Below the pieces are notes generated by a model that worked only from the letters and a program-made list of their open reading frames with translations, was not told where the DNA came from and made no database searches. This document shows, one piece after another, positions 45,581 to 54,676 of a stretch of 64,000 nucleotides of DNA. This DNA is from Candidatus Thorarchaeota archaeon (GTDB lineage Archaea; Asgardarchaeota; Thorarchaeia; Thorarchaeales; Thorarchaeaceae), in NCBI GenBank assembly GCA_030612005.1, contig JAUWOU010000004.1, positions 1 to 64,000 of the forward strand, given 5' to 3'. Each line of letters opens with the position of its first letter. The stretch's first letter is position 1. A program made the position numbers and the translations under genes.

Positions 45581-45588
45581 ATTTAAAA
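45581..45588 (+). promoter_or_regulatory. TATA box of the S8e gene
   Basis: ATTTAAAA lies about 50 bases before the S8e ATG, with GAGGT at 45621-45625 as the ribosome site. The promoter lies in the short divergent gap with hypE. Confidence 0.5.
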
Positions 45589-45634
45589 CCACTCCACAGA
45601 GTGCGTCATTGACCTAACAAAGAGGTAGTCAAAT

Positions 45635-46012
45635 ATGGCCATCTGGCATAGAAGATCTAATCGTACAAGCACTGGATCTCGATTAAGGCGATTCCGTAGC
45701 AAGAGAAAGTATGAGATGGGCCGCACTCCAACTGAAACCCTGATGGGTGACACAAAGAGGATAATAGTCGATAGCAGGGGTAAGGCAAAGAAGACACCAG
45801 CCCTTAGAATTCAATTTGCTAACGTAACAGACCCTGCAAAGGGAGTTACATTTCGTGCAGAGATTCAGGACGTTGAAACGAATCCTGCAAACATGGACTA
45901 CCAACGGAGAAAGGTCATCACCAGAGGTACAATCATCAAGACTACAAAGGGTCGTGCTAAGGTCACAAATCGCCCAGGTCAAGATGGTATTCTGAATGCC
46001 ATACTAATCTAG
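45635..46012 (+). CDS. rps8e: Ribosomal protein S8e
   Basis: Small-subunit protein eS8, archaeal and eukaryotic only. It starts MAIWHRRSNRTSTGSRLRRFRSKRKYEMGR, the conserved basic head. It ends with ITRGTIIKTTKGRAKVTNRPGQDGILNAIL, a clear family match. 125 residues is the short archaeal length. Confidence 0.97.
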   Translation: MAIWHRRSNRTSTGSRLRRFRSKRKYEMGRTPTETLMGDTKRIIVDSRGKAKKTPALRIQFANVTDPAKGVTFRAEIQDVETNPANMDYQRRKVITRGTIIKTTKGRAKVTNRPGQDGILNAILI

Positions 46013-46044
46013 TTTTGTTAGATTATTTCCTGTAAAGTTTTTCA

Positions 46045-46437
46045 CTATGTAGTGGATTCTGAAATTTCTGCTTCTATGCTAGCAATGATGAAGTCCTTTC
46101 CACCAGTGATTGTAGTCGAGCTGGATCCACATTTGGGACATTTCATCGGAGCAAAGACAGCTATCTGAGGTGGAATATCAGGGTCAACCTTAGATTCTCC
46201 TTCAAAACCACAATCACCACATAAAAGCTGACCTTTGACTATTTTTATGCAAAGTTCTGCACCCTCCACTATTGTATTCTTACTTGCAATCTCAAAGTTG
46301 AATGAAAGCTGTTCAGGAATTAGAAATGTAAACTCGCCCACTTCAACATTAACTACTGTGATCTTTGTAGCATTGTTGCTCTTAGCAGCTTCTAGGGCTG
46401 TATCAACAATTGAACATGCAGCAGAGAATTCGTGCAA
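46045..46437 (-). CDS. hypA: Hydrogenase nickel insertion protein HypA
   Basis: HypA delivers nickel to the large subunit of [NiFe]-hydrogenase. HypA proteins start MHE with His2 as a nickel ligand; here a TTG at 46437 gives exactly MHEFSAACSIVDTALEAA and has GGTG upstream. A longer frame to 46500 lacks family residues and is rejected. The zinc site is CGDCG and CPKCG (two CxxC). 130 residues. Confidence 0.93.
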   Translation of the reverse strand: MHEFSAACSIVDTALEAAKSNNATKITVVNVEVGEFTFLIPEQLSFNFEIASKNTIVEGAELCIKIVKGQLLCGDCGFEGESKVDPDIPPQIAVFAPMKCPKCGSSSTTITGGKDFIIASIEAEISESTT

Positions 46438-46559
46438 ATGGAGGCACCATGTAAATGATGTTTTATGCCAGTTAAGTCGTTTCCGTTGTGGCGAAAGCAA
46501 CTAAGACACTTTTTATATGAAACAGTGTTTATTCCTGTCGCGTTTGAGGAGTTATCATC

Positions 46560-47114
46560 TTGTCAAAGTCTACTAAGACAGCCAAGAAAGGGAGTAAGCC
46601 AAAAAAAAGGGATACTGTAAAAACCACTAAAATTACAAAGACGAAGAAGGCATCAGCTCCTAAGAAGAAGAAGACAGCAAAGAAGAAACCAGCTCCAAAA
46701 AAGAAAACTACGAGTAAAAAGAAGAAAAGCCCAACAAAAACTGCTGTTGATCGTGCTGTATTAAAAGAACTCGAAAATGAGATGGGAAACCAAGATGAAC
46801 AGGTCAGTCTTGGGGCGATTGGAAGACTAGGTCTCATGAAGAACCGTCAGGCAACACAGGTTTTGATTGTCGGACTCAAAGACCCAAGGCATATGGTCAG
46901 AATTCATGTAGCAGCTCAACTTGGAGAAAGAAAAGACTCGAAAGCAGTCGATGCTCTAATCGATGCCCTTCAGGACGAATCAATTTTCGTGAGACAAACG
47001 GTAGCAGGAGCTCTTGAAAATATAGGTAGTGCAAAGGCAAAGAAAGCAGTCAAAAAGGCTGAAAACGATAACTTACTTCTTGATGAACTACCTGAAGGTC
47101 GACGTTTAGACTAA
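46560..47114 (+). CDS. HEAT-repeat protein with lysine-rich tail
   Basis: A 184-residue protein. Residues 1-65 are almost wholly Lys, Ala, Pro and Thr (AKKKPAPKKKTTSKKKK), like a histone H1-type tail. Residues 70-170 are about three HEAT/PBS-lyase-type repeats (VLIVGLKDPRHMVRIHVAAQLGE, then ALIDALQDESIFVRQTVAGALENIG). The basic tail could bind nucleic acid while the HEAT part binds a protein. The start at 46560 is a TTG; no strong ribosome site is seen. The partner is unknown. Confidence 0.8.
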   Translation: MSKSTKTAKKGSKPKKRDTVKTTKITKTKKASAPKKKKTAKKKPAPKKKTTSKKKKSPTKTAVDRAVLKELENEMGNQDEQVSLGAIGRLGLMKNRQATQVLIVGLKDPRHMVRIHVAAQLGERKDSKAVDALIDALQDESIFVRQTVAGALENIGSAKAKKAVKKAENDNLLLDELPEGRRLD

Positions 47115-47215
47115 GAGCAATCTTCCTTCAAATCAAGGATACTATGAGCTAGCTCTTCTTATATTGCTGAAGTAATCGATGAATATTAGAAGCCTGAAAC
47201 CCGGAGGCAGTAAGT

Positions 47216-47755
47216 ATGGAAGACCATGGTGAAATTGCTAAACTTGAAGCGGCAATCAAAGATCTTGACCTTGATTATATGCGTGGATGGGTGTCAGAAG
47301 AAGAATACCAGACAAAGATGAATGGACTGAAATCAAGTTTGATAGCAGCTGGAGGAACCCCATCAGCATCGCCTACTCCAAAAATAGAAGCATCAGAGAT
47401 ACAGACTGCCAAATTGCAACCACCTCAGATAAAAAAGAAAGCTACTGTTGATCCTGTTACAGCTGTAAAGAGAACTGTTCAAGCAATGAGAAGAATATCA
47501 ATAGAGAGATTATCTCAGGAGTCTGGAGTTTCAGCACACAATGTTACCAAGATTTTAGGAGACCTTCTTGATGGAAGAGAACTCTCTGGCAGAGTTGACC
47601 ACGATGCAGGTGATTTCATTCTTGGAACAGGAACCGGTCCTCCACCTAAAACCATTCATGGTTGTCCCTATTGTAGAACTGAGTTAGAGAGAGTAGCAGT
47701 GAAGGGAGAAACAGTTACCTGTTCAGTGTGTAGAGAGTCCTTCATTGTATCATAA
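47216..47755 (+). CDS. Winged-helix plus zinc-ribbon protein
   Basis: A 179-residue protein: N-terminal helix hairpin, a proline-rich linker (about 45-75), a winged helix (about 88-135, ISIERLSQESGVSAHNVTKILGDLLDGRELSGRVD) and a C-terminal zinc ribbon (CPYC and CSVC). The winged helix resembles the PCI-type wing of DDRGK1/UFL1-related proteins and also simple archaeal HTH regulators. A scaffold or transcription role are both possible. The next gene starts 28 bases later. Confidence 0.7.
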   Translation: MEDHGEIAKLEAAIKDLDLDYMRGWVSEEEYQTKMNGLKSSLIAAGGTPSASPTPKIEASEIQTAKLQPPQIKKKATVDPVTAVKRTVQAMRRISIERLSQESGVSAHNVTKILGDLLDGRELSGRVDHDAGDFILGTGTGPPPKTIHGCPYCRTELERVAVKGETVTCSVCRESFIVS

Positions 47756-47783
47756 TCAATTCTCAACCAGGTGATATTCTCAA

Positions 47784-49055
47784 ATGGACCTTGTTGAATC
47801 ATGTCTAAAGGCAAAGGGTAGAGAGGCTGTGAAAGCAGTCAGAGCTATGTTACCTTCTGTTAGACCATCAGCAATCTGGGCAATAATAATGCACGCAGCA
47901 GCATGGCATGAGGAACGATCATATGATACATCTCATGCTACAATTGCAGTTTATACAGTTCATCGGATGATTGAGAGTCTTGGTGAACATTCAAGTCTGA
48001 TAACAGAGAATGCCCTTGCGTCACAGACAATTAACCTTCCTGATGAACATAGGACAAGCTTGCAGGAGGTATTGGTCGAACGGCTAGCATATCATTTAGC
48101 CGATACAGATCACTGGCGACCTGAACATGGTCCGCGATATGACATTAGAACTCGGCTTGATTCAAAAGGAAATGCAGTTCAAATCTATGTTCAGTCAATT
48201 AGAGAGCATGTACAAATGAGTGCTCTGAAAGCTGCTGCAGTTCTAGGAGCAAGAAACGATCGTACTATGCTCATCAGAGCTACAGCATCAATAGCAGCAG
48301 AAGAACCGGATAGGCTAGGACATGGTTTCATTATGCCTACTTCTCTTGCCATGGAGCTTCCAGCCCCAGAATATACTCGACCACATATTGCTTCATTATG
48401 GCATCTCACAGAGTATCTATCAAGAAAAGTATCATCCAAGGCTGTTGAAGGGTTCAGTATGGATGAAAAGATAGGAAAATTTACAAAACAGACTGACCTA
48501 TCGCCTAATCAAAATCTATTCTTGAATTCAGTAATTAATATTGGAACCTTAGGGCATAATGCAATTTTCGCACATAGAATATCAGAGGCTGCACGATTAG
48601 GTCTTGTCAATACAAATACAATCCAGTGGCTTCTGAAAAAACTTGAACGGAATGTTGGATCTAATATTGATGTTGCGGACGACTTGTCGCTCACCGACCT
48701 CATTAGTAAAAAGGAGGGTACTAACTGGGACGTCCAACCCACTGAGATTAGTTTACCAAGTTCGAAGAAAGTCAGGGAATGGATATGTGCAGAACATGAG
48801 GATCTTTGGGATGCAATGTTTCATCAAGAATCATCAGTGTTTGAAAACATGATTCTAGAGATGGATGATGATTCTTGGCCAATAGTAAGAGCATTACAAT
48901 ACGCGATGGTTGCATTTACTGGAGATATGGAAGCCTCACATCCATTGATTTTCACCCAATCTGTTTGGGGTCTAGTTGATAATCAACTAGTTTCAGATTC
49001 TCTTGTTGCATTACAGGTTCATAGGTTTCTCAGAGAACAACTAAATGGAATGTAA
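47784..49055 (+). CDS. Unknown 423-residue protein
   Basis: Soluble protein without recognised family. The first 90 residues contain WAIIMHAAAWHEERSYDTSHATIAVYTVHRMIE, rich in histidines and aromatic residues. The middle has YRLT-like helices and the end HRFLREQLNGM. No membrane segment or cofactor motif is clear. AGGTGAT lies upstream of the ATG, and the gene follows the zinc-ribbon gene closely, so they may be one operon. Confidence 0.7.
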   Translation: MDLVESCLKAKGREAVKAVRAMLPSVRPSAIWAIIMHAAAWHEERSYDTSHATIAVYTVHRMIESLGEHSSLITENALASQTINLPDEHRTSLQEVLVERLAYHLADTDHWRPEHGPRYDIRTRLDSKGNAVQIYVQSIREHVQMSALKAAAVLGARNDRTMLIRATASIAAEEPDRLGHGFIMPTSLAMELPAPEYTRPHIASLWHLTEYLSRKVSSKAVEGFSMDEKIGKFTKQTDLSPNQNLFLNSVINIGTLGHNAIFAHRISEAARLGLVNTNTIQWLLKKLERNVGSNIDVADDLSLTDLISKKEGTNWDVQPTEISLPSSKKVREWICAEHEDLWDAMFHQESSVFENMILEMDDDSWPIVRALQYAMVAFTGDMEASHPLIFTQSVWGLVDNQLVSDSLVALQVHRFLREQLNGM

Positions 49056-49068
49056 AAAGAAGAATGCG

Positions 49069-49085
49069 GAGAGGATTGTCCTCTC
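49069..49085. terminator. Hairpin between convergent genes
   Basis: GAGAGGA and TCCTCTC pair around a TTG loop in the 49-base gap between the convergent 423-residue gene and the Fe-S subunit gene. The position suits a two-way terminator. Confidence 0.55.
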
Positions 49086-49104
49086 TCACATAATCTGTAG
49101 TTGT

Positions 49105-50664
49105 TTATTCGTCGCCCTTTTTGTAGGACTCGGCAAGTAAATCAGGAATATACCGTACCTTCATCTCTGTACCTTTCATCATATCGTTAAGTTGAATTGT
49201 ACAGAAAGGACACTCTGTGGTCACCATATCGGCACCGGTTTCTTCTATGTACTCTTTCCTGGTATTAGCAATCTGTTGGGAAAGTTCTCGATAACCTGCA
49301 CGAACTCCTCCACCTGCACCACAACAACGATCCTTCATGGGATCATCAATATACTCAACACCAGGTATTAGTTTCAACAATTCAATAGGTTGATCGACAA
49401 CACCCTGACCACGACCAAGATGACAAGGTTCGTGGTAAGTGATTTTCAGATTAATCTCACCCTTTGGAGGTACGATATTCTCCTTGCCAATCACATCAAG
49501 CATGTATTCTGCCAAATCATAGACCTTGTACGTTGGAGGTGTACCACGCTCTTCCTCAATAAGAGGATAATGATCTTCACGGAGAGTCTTTCCACAACCT
49601 GCACATGCCACAACAACAGTATCAAAATTGTATTTTTCAACTGCTTTTTCGAATATCTCAGTGACTCTTCTTGCTGAATCTCTACCTGTGTTTAAATCAC
49701 CAGTTCGGAAGGCGGGACTTGCACAGCACCACTGTTCCTTCGGTACAATAACATCAATATGATTGCGATTAAGGACATCAATCAGTGCCTTGCCAGTACT
49801 CTGCATTCGATAGTCAATTAGACATCCAGTAAAGAAACCAACTCGTCCACGTGGATTATCCACCAAGAACTCCTCTGTACCAAGGTCTTCCAAAAGAGGG
49901 GTATCCTTCACTGTTACAGAGCGTCCAGTTTTATTGACTTCATCAAGGAACGCTTGTTGACCGGGATCAAGTGGATATCCAGCCTCAACAGCCTTAGCTC
50001 TAAGAAGCTCTACAGCGAGAGCAGGTATCTTGATGCTTTTTGGACATATGTCCTCGCACATCTTACAGGTAGTACATGAATAGACCGCCTCATTCATCGC
50101 CATTGCTACACGGTCTTCCACATCACGCGGGTCTAGCTCCAATCGTGCTATCTGGCGAATGATCATGGGACCAGGATAGTCCCAGGTTTCATGTACAATT
50201 GGACAGTTTGAGAGACAGGCACTGCACTCGATACACTTTCTAATCTCACGCAACTTCTCAATTTGTTCAGAATGAATGATTTCAGGGTGTACTGGTTTTT
50301 TATCTCGTGCAACATAAGGACGAATCCGTCGCAATCGATAAGTTACTTGAGCCATATCATTGACAAGATCTTTGATTACGGGCATCTTCTCCAGTGGTTC
50401 AAGAACGAGATCTTCATCAGGTTCAACCTTTGTCCTGCATGCGACTCGAGCAGTTTTATTCACTCTAACAGCACAGGAACCACATTGACCACCTCTGCAT
50501 TCCCAGCGAAATGCTAGACTTGAGTCAAACTTATCTTGAATATAGAGAAGTACATCTAATACTGTCATTCCAGGCTCGTATTCAACATCAAAATCTTGGA
50601 GATATGGTTGATCATCAGAGTCAGGATTGTATCTTAGGACACTTGTTTTGATTGTCTTTGTCAT
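49105..50664 (-). CDS. tfrB: Fumarate reductase/succinate dehydrogenase Fe-S subunit
   Basis: A 519-residue fused Fe-S protein. The N-terminal ferredoxin domain has CRGGQCGSC for a [2Fe-2S] cluster. Two [4Fe-4S] motifs follow: CIECSACLSNCP and CTTCKMCEDICP. The C-terminal half has two CCG domains (GCLIDYRM..CC..CAGCGKT and HEPCHLGR..CC..CPFC), as in heterodisulfide reductase HdrD. This is the layout of TfrB, thiol:fumarate reductase. The electron donor is unknown here. It follows the flavoprotein gene by 12 bases. Confidence 0.9.
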   Translation of the reverse strand: MTKTIKTSVLRYNPDSDDQPYLQDFDVEYEPGMTVLDVLLYIQDKFDSSLAFRWECRGGQCGSCAVRVNKTARVACRTKVEPDEDLVLEPLEKMPVIKDLVNDMAQVTYRLRRIRPYVARDKKPVHPEIIHSEQIEKLREIRKCIECSACLSNCPIVHETWDYPGPMIIRQIARLELDPRDVEDRVAMAMNEAVYSCTTCKMCEDICPKSIKIPALAVELLRAKAVEAGYPLDPGQQAFLDEVNKTGRSVTVKDTPLLEDLGTEEFLVDNPRGRVGFFTGCLIDYRMQSTGKALIDVLNRNHIDVIVPKEQWCCASPAFRTGDLNTGRDSARRVTEIFEKAVEKYNFDTVVVACAGCGKTLREDHYPLIEEERGTPPTYKVYDLAEYMLDVIGKENIVPPKGEINLKITYHEPCHLGRGQGVVDQPIELLKLIPGVEYIDDPMKDRCCGAGGGVRAGYRELSQQIANTRKEYIEETGADMVTTECPFCTIQLNDMMKGTEMKVRYIPDLLAESYKKGDE

Positions 50665-50676
50665 ATGATAGCCTCC

Positions 50677-52365
50677 TCATGGTGGTGTAATCTTTGTAAT
50701 CACAAGGTCATCCTTTTGCATCTCCATCTTGCCATCCTTGCCTTTCTTGATTACAATGTTATAGTAGCCCTTATCGTTAGGATCAGCATCAACACGATAA
50801 TGGGCGCCTCTGCTACCCTTTCTCATAACCGCCGCTTCTGCAACCATTCTTGCAGTAAGGACCATGTTAACGAATTCCATGGCTTGATGCCAACCGGGGT
50901 TGAACCTCTTAACAGGTACATCGACTTTGATGTTTGGTACAACCTCTTTCTCTATTCGACGTAATTCATTGACCGCAAATTGCATATCCTCTTCCTTTCG
51001 GAAGATTTGCACCTTTTCCCACATAAGCTCGGTCAATTCACTCCTCGCATCTGCAGGAGAGATTCCATCTTTTCTATTGAGCATTGATTCTATACGCTCG
51101 AACTCCTGTGTGATAGTTTTTCTATCTACACCAAGGTGTGATACAGATTTAGCGTATTTTGCTGCACTCTCACCTGAGATTGCTCCATATACTTGAGTAT
51201 CAGCAAGAGCATTTCCTCCGAGCCTATTTCCACCATGAAGTCCACCCGTACATTCACCCGATGCGAAGAGACCAGGAATTATAGTGCCTGCATCCTCATC
51301 AGTCTTGATTCCACCCATGAAGTGATGAGCGGTTGGTGATACCTGCATTGGTTCTTCTCGGATATCAATACCCGCGTCCTCAAATTGTTCTATCATACTC
51401 TCAAGACGGAATTCCACAATAGACTTTGGCAAGTGTGCAATACTAAGATAAGCGCCACCATCTGGGGAACCTCTTCCCTCAAGAACTTCGGTCATTATTG
51501 ACCTTGCAACTTGGTCACGACCTGCAAGTTCCATAACTTCAGGATAGTAACGATTCATGAAACGTTCACCCTTGTTGTTAAGGAGTATTCCACCCTCACC
51601 TCGTACAGCTTCAGTCACAAGTCTACCCTTAGCAGACTCGGGTTTGACCATACCTGTGGGGTGAAACTGTATCATCTCCATGTCAATCAGTTCACAACCA
51701 GCTTCATAGGCCATACCATAGCCATCTCCAACATCGAGCTGAGCGTTGCTTGTGACACTGAAGATTCTACCAGCTCCGCCAGTGGCCATGACTACTGATT
51801 TTGCACGGAATACAAGATAATCACCATACTTTAGATCTACAGCACAAACACCTGAGATTTTGCCATTGGTGATAAGAAGCTTAGTTGCAAAGACTTCGTC
51901 AAAAACTCTGACAGAGGTCTTCCTAATTGCCTCAGTCAGTGTAACCATAATCTCTGAACCTGTTCGGTCAGAAGCATAAGCGGTTCTACGCCAACTCTGC
52001 TTTCCAAATGTTCTCTGAGCAATTTTACCTTCGGGGGTTCTATCGAAAACTGCGCCCATATCTTCGAGATCGAAGATTCTCTGAGCGGCTTGTTCTACAA
52101 GAATTTCAGCTAGTTTCTGATTATTGATGTAGTTTCCTCCCGAAATTGTGTCCTTGAAGTGAGTTTCAGGATTGTCGTCTGGGTCGACATTTCCTAGGGA
52201 CACATTTAATCCTCCCTCGGCCATGGCTGTGTGAGCCTTGCCAAGGAGCTCTTTGCTCAGCATAATAACGTCAAGGTTGTTTGCAGCAGCCTCAATTGCA
52301 GCGCGGCAGCCAGCTCCGCCAGCACCAACAACGAGAATATCACACATTATTGTCTTATAATCCAA
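50677..52365 (-). CDS. tfrA: Fumarate reductase/succinate dehydrogenase flavoprotein
   Basis: FAD subunit that converts fumarate and succinate. It begins with the FAD-binding VVGAGGAGCRAAIEAA motif, then SKELLGKAHTAMAEGG, the covalent-FAD-region loop, and later HPTGMVKPE and EGGILLNNKGERFMNRY, which line the active site. 562 residues; start at the ATG at 52365, or the ATG six codons later. It is paired with the Fe-S subunit. Class I fumarase genes lie in the same direction 660 bases upstream. Confidence 0.92.
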   Translation of the reverse strand: MDYKTIMCDILVVGAGGAGCRAAIEAAANNLDVIMLSKELLGKAHTAMAEGGLNVSLGNVDPDDNPETHFKDTISGGNYINNQKLAEILVEQAAQRIFDLEDMGAVFDRTPEGKIAQRTFGKQSWRRTAYASDRTGSEIMVTLTEAIRKTSVRVFDEVFATKLLITNGKISGVCAVDLKYGDYLVFRAKSVVMATGGAGRIFSVTSNAQLDVGDGYGMAYEAGCELIDMEMIQFHPTGMVKPESAKGRLVTEAVRGEGGILLNNKGERFMNRYYPEVMELAGRDQVARSIMTEVLEGRGSPDGGAYLSIAHLPKSIVEFRLESMIEQFEDAGIDIREEPMQVSPTAHHFMGGIKTDEDAGTIIPGLFASGECTGGLHGGNRLGGNALADTQVYGAISGESAAKYAKSVSHLGVDRKTITQEFERIESMLNRKDGISPADARSELTELMWEKVQIFRKEEDMQFAVNELRRIEKEVVPNIKVDVPVKRFNPGWHQAMEFVNMVLTARMVAEAAVMRKGSRGAHYRVDADPNDKGYYNIVIKKGKDGKMEMQKDDLVITKITPP

Positions 52366-52567
52366 CTACGGACCTCCAGTAGAGAGTTCTCCATTGGTTA
52401 AACCGTCGAGTTTGTGCTCCCCGTTTAAGAGTTACTGTTGAGGTTGATTAGCAATAGAAGAAGAATAGGCAGAAAATCAAGGCTGGTAATTCAAATGCTA
52501 AGTCTTTCGTATTATTGATTCAAATTTACTAAGGAAAGTTTATGTTTTTTAAACCATAGTTGAGTAT

Positions 52568-52951
52568 GTGGTTGAAATGGCGTTTACAACAGTGACTGTA
52601 ACAATATTTGTAAGCATGATAGCAATTATCTCTGCAATTCTAGTGGGCCACTATTCTGTGCGGAGTCCGAATATAGGAACACTACAAGCTCTTGTTGTAT
52701 CTGCAATAGCCATCCCTATTGGAATAGTAATTGTATCCGTTCCATTGTACAACATTGCTCTCTACGATTGGCCAATGACCTACGCTCCACTTCCACAATT
52801 TGCCATTTGGGTAGCAGCATTTTTAGGTGTAGTCCTTGGTTTCAAATCAGGAGAAATCTGGAACCAAGGGGATGCTAGTTGCATTCGATGTTTACTATCA
52901 TTTGTCGCTATGCTGACAGTATTGTCACTGGTGATTGTGCTCATGCCCTAA
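52568..52951 (+). CDS. Four-helix small membrane protein
   Basis: A 127-residue protein with four hydrophobic segments (about 8-28, 40-62, 78-95 and 105-127). No family is recognised. It stands alone between the flavoprotein and fumarase genes, on the opposite strand to both. The start codon may be the GTG at 52568 or the ATG three codons later. Confidence 0.55.
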   Translation: MVEMAFTTVTVTIFVSMIAIISAILVGHYSVRSPNIGTLQALVVSAIAIPIGIVIVSVPLYNIALYDWPMTYAPLPQFAIWVAAFLGVVLGFKSGEIWNQGDASCIRCLLSFVAMLTVLSLVIVLMP

Positions 52952-53004
52952 AACCTACTCTTTGAATAAGTTACATTGAAAAATCAGGCAATGAATAGAG
53001 CGTT

Positions 53005-53020
53005 GGGGCCCAAAGGCCCC
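53005..53020. terminator. GC-rich hairpin after fumarase
   Basis: GGGGCC and GGCCCC pair around a CAAA loop, eight bases beyond the fumarase beta stop and between convergent genes. Likely a terminator for the fumarase operon, possibly for both sides. Confidence 0.6.
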
Positions 53021-53027
53021 GTTACGT

Positions 53028-53636
53028 TCATTCTTTGACACCAATCTTGGAGTAGACCTCAGCCTTTCGGGCTGCGACCATCTTATCCATATCATCGTGC
53101 ATGCTATTACCATGTGAATCCATTGTCACCAAGAGTGGACCGAACTCCTCTGCTGTGATAACCCATAGAGCTTCAGGCATACCTAGGTCAGACCAGAGAT
53201 AGCCCGTTACCTCTTTGAGGCCTTTAGCCGCAAGAGCACCGCACCCACCAGTGTAGCTGGTGTAGACAGCTCCTACTTCTTTCAGAGCACTCAAGGTCTT
53301 TTGGCCCATTCCACCTTTTCCAACAAGAATTCGTGCCTTGTACTTCCGGAGGAACTCATCTTCAAATAGCTCCATCCTAGCACTGGTTGTTGGACCAGCA
53401 GAAACAACTTTCCACTTGCCATCCTTTTGCCAGGCAAGAGGACCTACATGGTAGACCACACTACCCTCGAAATCCACTGGAGTTTTTTCGCCTTTCTCAT
53501 ACATTTCCAAAGCACGTTCATGTGCTTCATCACGGGCAGTATAGACATGCTCACCTGTAACATAGACAATGTCGCCAACTTTGAGCTTTCGCGCATCTTC
53601 CTCAGAAATTGGTGTAGTTAAATGATATTCAGCCAT
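53028..53636 (-). CDS. fumB: Class I fumarase, beta subunit
   Basis: Beta subunit of Fe-S fumarate hydratase, which converts fumarate and malate. It starts with YHLTTPISEEDARKLKVGDIVYVTG and has GPTTSARMELFEDEFL, which is family-typical, then GGCGALAA. 202 residues. The ATG directly follows the alpha subunit stop codon (TAA ATG), so translation is coupled. Confidence 0.92.
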   Translation of the reverse strand: MAEYHLTTPISEEDARKLKVGDIVYVTGEHVYTARDEAHERALEMYEKGEKTPVDFEGSVVYHVGPLAWQKDGKWKVVSAGPTTSARMELFEDEFLRKYKARILVGKGGMGQKTLSALKEVGAVYTSYTGGCGALAAKGLKEVTGYLWSDLGMPEALWVITAEEFGPLLVTMDSHGNSMHDDMDKMVAARKAEVYSKIGVKE

Positions 53637-54524
53637 TTAGTTACCCTCCATTGGGTGTGTTACATATATGACCTTCATATCCTTAGAGATTACAGCCTTG
53701 CTTTGCCGAGCAGCCCAGCATTGTACAGCAACGCCAACAGGAAGACTGGCTGGATGTCGCATTGCATAGTCGACTTTGACACCGAGGACAGTTGTACTAC
53801 CTCCAAGACCCATTGGTCCAATACCGGTAGTATTGATGGCCTCCATAATTTCTTCCTCGATCTTTGCTACTTCAGGTTCGGGATGTTTGTCAGAAAGGGG
53901 TCTCATAAGCTGTTGTTTTGCAATCTTGATAGCAATGTCAGAACCACCACCAATGCCAACACCGATGATGTTTGGTGCACATGCCTTTCCCATGTAGTTC
54001 ATTGCGTTGTCCACTACTAGTTTCTTAACACCAGTTAGGCCAACACCAGGTTTTAGCATGCCAACAATGCAGACGTTCTCGCTACCACCACCTTTTGGAA
54101 ATGCTGTGATTTCAAGAGAGTCGCCTTCTACAATCTCCCAGTTTATCCAAGGTATCTTCACACCTGTGTTATCACCAGAATTACCTCCCACAATGGGATT
54201 CACTGCATTCGGCCGTATTGGAACCTCAACTGTTGCTTTTCTTGTTGCCATAGTTAGCGCATTCTTAATCTCCTCCATGAAGGGGAACTTTGCACCGACT
54301 TTGACATAGAAAATCATGATTCCTGTGTCCTGACACATCGGAACACCGGATTCAGCAATTTCCATGTTAGTAAGAATAGCAGACAACTGAGTCTTAGCGG
54401 TTTCATTCGTTTCACGCTCATAGGCAGCTTTCAGGGCTTCTTCCACATCTTTTGGAAGCACTGTTGCAGCCTTCTTGAGCAGACGAAATGTCGTATCATG
54501 AATTACTTGGTAAGGATCTTCCAT
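53637..54524 (-). CDS. fumA: Class I fumarase, alpha subunit
   Basis: Alpha subunit holding the [4Fe-4S] cluster. Cysteines are seen in PMCQDTG, ENVCIVGMLKPG and GKACAPNIIGVGIGGG, which is the cluster-and-substrate site. 295 residues. With the TfrA/B-like pair nearby it gives a succinate-fumarate-malate branch of the TCA cycle. It leads the operon. Confidence 0.93.
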   Translation of the reverse strand: MEDPYQVIHDTTFRLLKKAATVLPKDVEEALKAAYERETNETAKTQLSAILTNMEIAESGVPMCQDTGIMIFYVKVGAKFPFMEEIKNALTMATRKATVEVPIRPNAVNPIVGGNSGDNTGVKIPWINWEIVEGDSLEITAFPKGGGSENVCIVGMLKPGVGLTGVKKLVVDNAMNYMGKACAPNIIGVGIGGGSDIAIKIAKQQLMRPLSDKHPEPEVAKIEEEIMEAINTTGIGPMGLGGSTTVLGVKVDYAMRHPASLPVGVAVQCWAARQSKAVISKDMKVIYVTHPMEGN

Positions 54525-54676
54525 CTGATCAGCTTCTGAACAGTTGTTCTGGAAACCTAAATTTAGTCTCCAGACAACTGCCGAGTGGCTAACAGGTGGC
54601 TAATCTATATTACTATTCAACCACTGTGGCTATATGCTGAAAACTGAACAGTAATTTCAGTGGAGATATACGATAG

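Noticed and set aside
46438-46500. Longer N-terminus of HypA
   Set aside because: HypA needs MHE at its start for nickel binding; the TTG at 46437 gives this and has a ribosome site.
46529-46837. A 102-codon minus-strand hydrophobic frame
   Set aside because: It is the mirror of the lysine-rich coding region of the HEAT protein, which gives phenylalanine- and leucine-rich nonsense.
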